From an uncultured Ruminococcus sp. (GTDB lineage: Bacteria; Bacillota; Clostridia; Oscillospirales; Ruminococcaceae), in assembly GCA_902772615.1 (NCBI GenBank), contig CACYBC010000162.1, positions 1-23,049 of the forward strand: a stretch of DNA of 23,049 nt, in the 5' to 3' direction. The position numbers and the translations under genes were made by a program. Of this stretch, positions 21,016-23,049 are shown in pieces; positions within the stretch are counted from its first letter, which is position 1, and the number at the start of each line of letters is the position of its first letter. The notes under the pieces are model-generated. The model was given only the letters and a program-made list of their open reading frames with translations, searched no databases and had not been told where the DNA came from.

Positions 21016-22968
21016 TTATTCTGCGGGATCCTGCGGGACGTCGTCCGCAGCAGGCTGTACTGCAGCGGGAGAATCCTCTTCCCGGATCTCCGCGGCTGTC
21101 TCTTCCTCCGTCTGAACGGCTGCCGTTTCAGGCCCTTCCGGAGCCTCCTCAGCCTCGCCCTTCATGAGCTTCTGGAATTCGTCGCCCTCTATCTTCTCCA
21201 CTGTCATGAGCCTGTTCGCGACCTCATGCAGCTTGTCCATGTGCTCTTCCAGTATGGCGGAACATCTGTCGTAGCACTCCTCTACTATATTGCGGATCTC
21301 CACGTCGATGTCTGTGGCTATCTGTTCCGAGTAGTTGCGGGACTGCGTGAAGTCCCTTCCTAGGAACACCTCGCTCTGGCTTCCGTAGACCACCGGTCCC
21401 AGCTTGTCAGAGAATCCGTATCTCGTGACCATGCTTCTTGCAATGGCTGTAGCCCTCTCCAGGTCATTGGAAGCTCCGGTGGAGATGTCATCCAGAACTT
21501 TCTGTTCAGCCACACGTCCGCCGAGGAGCGTAACAATGTTGCCGAGCATCTCGTTCTTTGTCTGATAGTTTATGTCCTCTTCGGGAACGCTGAGGGTATA
21601 TCCGCCCGCAGCTCCCCTGGGGATGATGGATATCTGCTGAACGGGGGCCTCGGGAGTCGCGAAGTAGGTCGCTATGGCGTGGCCGGCTTCATGGTAGGCT
21701 GTGAGCCTGCGCTCCTTCTCATGTACCACCCTTGAGCGCTTCTCAGGTCCGACTATGACCTTTATGCTGGCTTCTTCGATCTCTTCCTGGGTTATGGCCT
21801 TCTTGTTCTTCCTTGCGGCGAGAAGAGCGGCTTCGTTGAGGAGGTTCTCGAGATCGGCTCCCGTGAATCCCACTGTGCTCTTGGCTATGATGCCGAGGTC
21901 GATATCAGGTCCTAGAGGCTTCCTTCTGGAGTGGACCTTCAGGATCTCCTCCCTGCCCTTTACGTCGGGATATCCGACGTAGATCTGGCGGTCGAAACGT
22001 CCGGGTCTCAGAAGAGCCGGGTCAAGTATGTCGGATCTGTTGGTGGCTGCCATGACTATGACGCCTTCATTGATTCCGAATCCGTCCATTTCCACGAGCA
22101 GCTGGTTGAGGGTCTGCTCCCTCTCGTCATGACCACCGCCGAGACCGGTGCCGCGCTGTCTGCCGACAGCGTCGATCTCGTCGATGAAGACGATGCTCGG
22201 GCGGTTGCGCTTGGCCTTGTCAAAGAGGTCTCTGACCCTGGCCGCGCCGACGCCGACATACAGCTCAACGAAATCCGAGCCGGAGATGGAGAAGAACGGG
22301 CATCCTGCCTCGCCTGCGACCGCTCTCGCGAGCAGTGTCTTTCCTGTTCCGGGAGGGCCTATCAGCAGCACACCGCTGGGAATCTTCGCGCCGAGCTTGT
22401 TGTATTTTGCGGGATTCTTGAGGAAGTCGATGATCTCCTGGAGCTCCTCTTTCTCCTCTTCCGCGCCGGCCACTTCGTTGAATGTTACTTTTCTGCCTTC
22501 ATTCTCGCTCTGGACTCTGGCTTTGCTTATGTTGTTGATCCTGCCGCCGCCCTGCTGGGACATCGATATGTAGAACATCACGAGCATCACGACGGATATG
22601 AGCATCGGCAGCCAGTTGATGATCACGCTGAGCCAGGAAGTGGACTGTATTAGGTCATACTTCATGGGCTCGGAGTGTATCGAGTTGTACTGGGCTATGT
22701 AATCTTCCGTATTGTAGATGAACAGATCCACGCTGGGGACCTTGTAGGTCTTGAAGGCTGTATCTCCGTTCAGCTTGTATGTCAGGAGTCCCGAACCCAG
22801 GTTGAGCGTGAATTCAGTGACTTTCTGATCCTTGAACAGCTGGATTATCTCGGAATACTGAGGTCCGTTCGAACTTGCCGTCTTGTACAGATAGAGCAGC
22901 GATATGAGCAGCGCCAGAGCGGCCAGTATCGCCATTCCCCTGTTTCTGTTGTTAGTGTTAGGTTTCAT
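21016..22968 (-). CDS. ftsH: ATP-dependent zinc metalloprotease FtsH
   Basis: The 650-residue protein has two membrane segments (about 12-30 and 113-135) around an external domain, then an AAA+ module with Walker A GPPGTGKT at 204-211, the FV pore residues at 233-234, Walker B SIVFIDEID at 258-266, and the second region of homology (ATNRSDILDPALLRPGRFDR). The zinc protease site HEAGH is at 426-430; TGASNDLERAT supplies the third ligand region. The C-terminus is an acidic, proline-rich tail of about 50 residues. It degrades membrane and some soluble proteins. The ATG at 22968 is the first in frame (a stop lies 9 nt upstream) and has no adjacent ribosome binding site; see the hairpin entry. A terminator follows. 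Confidence 0.97.
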   Translation of the reverse strand: MKPNTNNRNRGMAILAALALLISLLYLYKTASSNGPQYSEIIQLFKDQKVTEFTLNLGSGLLTYKLNGDTAFKTYKVPSVDLFIYNTEDYIAQYNSIHSEPMKYDLIQSTSWLSVIINWLPMLISVVMLVMFYISMSQQGGGRINNISKARVQSENEGRKVTFNEVAGAEEEKEELQEIIDFLKNPAKYNKLGAKIPSGVLLIGPPGTGKTLLARAVAGEAGCPFFSISGSDFVELYVGVGAARVRDLFDKAKRNRPSIVFIDEIDAVGRQRGTGLGGGHDEREQTLNQLLVEMDGFGINEGVIVMAATNRSDILDPALLRPGRFDRQIYVGYPDVKGREEILKVHSRRKPLGPDIDLGIIAKSTVGFTGADLENLLNEAALLAARKNKKAITQEEIEEASIKVIVGPEKRSRVVHEKERRLTAYHEAGHAIATYFATPEAPVQQISIIPRGAAGGYTLSVPEEDINYQTKNEMLGNIVTLLGGRVAEQKVLDDISTGASNDLERATAIARSMVTRYGFSDKLGPVVYGSQSEVFLGRDFTQSRNYSEQIATDIDVEIRNIVEECYDRCSAILEEHMDKLHEVANRLMTVEKIEGDEFQKLMKGEAEEAPEGPETAAVQTEEETAAEIREEDSPAAVQPAADDVPQDPAE

Positions 22969-23023
22969 TCTAAATCAGGCGCGGAGACCCGTGACTTCAG
23001 TCGTGGGAGGAGCGCCTGCCTCC
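22969..23023 (-). promoter_or_regulatory. Hairpin in the ftsH 5' leader that may bridge or mask the ribosome binding site
   Basis: On the minus strand GGAGG (23023-23019) is about 50 nt from the ATG, but AGGCGC (23017-23012) and GCGCCT (22982-22977) pair and enclose a smaller CCC/GGG, GAC/GTC stem. When folded, the unpaired distance from GGAGG to the ATG is about 9 nt. The same GGAGG can instead pair with CCTCC (23010-23006). These two folds exclude each other in part. Function is inferred only. Confidence 0.5.
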
Positions 23024-23024
23024 A

Positions 23025-23030
23025 ATACTA
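23025..23030 (-). promoter_or_regulatory. Possible -10 box of ftsH
   Basis: TAGTAT on the minus strand lies just upstream of the GGAGG. The matching -35 would lie beyond the right edge (about 23048-23053), so it cannot be checked. If real, the mRNA would start at about 23018, which would place GGAGG at its extreme 5' end or just upstream; this conflicts with the bridged-site idea unless transcription starts further upstream. Confidence 0.3.
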
Positions 23031-23049
23031 TCCTTTTTAGTGAAGAATA

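Noticed and set aside
1..23049. CRISPR array, prophage or intact transposon
   Set aside because: No regularly spaced repeats, no phage or transposase genes. Only one hairpin at the right edge hints at a mobile element end.

Overview
The window looks like a core-genome segment of an anaerobic Bacillota, most likely of class Clostridia, with roughly balanced base composition. The reasons are the gene families and order: tig-clpP-clpX-lon-engB, rplS-lepB-rbgA-rnhB, a YerC-type TrpR-like regulator, HslO, a class A (not Bacillus-type B) RNase P RNA, the paired B12-binding-type radical SAM protein and its DUF2344 partner, and strong GGAGG ribosome binding sites. The genus cannot be named from what is visible. 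Every protein gene is on the minus strand. The only sure plus-strand gene is rnpB. No CRISPR array, prophage or intact transposon is visible.

Layout from left to right (genes are read right to left). 1-415 holds the N-terminal part of an Old Yellow Enzyme-type NADH:flavin oxidoreductase, cut by the window edge. 416-912 has no protein gene but contains that gene's promoter, a possible short plus-strand transcript with a strong terminator, and the terminator of the tRNA cluster. 913-1148 is a tRNA cluster, Val(CAC)-Gly(GCC)-Val(UAC) in transcription order, with a near-consensus promoter. 1254-3588 is an operon yerC - methyltransferase - hslO - ridA. 3654-9891 is the proteostasis block tig, clpP, clpX, lon, engB. 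9984-12762 is lepB, rbgA, rnhB and a metallophosphoesterase. 12831-13172 is rplS with its own promoter and a structured leader. 13333-15826 is the radical SAM pair. 15903-16231 is rnpB on the plus strand. 16332-20890 is a divergent type II topoisomerase pair followed by secG. 21016-22968 is ftsH.

The genes cover protein folding and quality control (trigger factor, ClpXP, Lon, FtsH, HslO, possibly RidA), protein export (SecG, LepB), ribosome assembly and translation (EngB, RbgA, L19, tRNAs) and nucleic-acid upkeep (RNase HII, RNase P RNA, topoisomerase). All three large energy-dependent protease systems of a typical Bacillota (ClpXP, Lon, FtsH) lie within 19 kb.

The most unusual points are: (1) ftsH has no Shine-Dalgarno next to its start, but a GGAGG lies just beyond a hairpin that would bring it to about 9 nt from the ATG, and the same GGAGG can pair with a CCTCC inside that hairpin, so a translational switch is possible; (2) the topoisomerase pair departs from canonical gyrase and topoisomerase IV at several motif residues, including Gln at the GyrA Ser83 quinolone position; (3) a possible orphan small RNA at about 690-792; (4) overlapping divergent -10 boxes between rnpB and the radical SAM operon; (5) a structured rplS leader with possible Shine-Dalgarno pairing. 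All RNA structures were read by eye and not computed.
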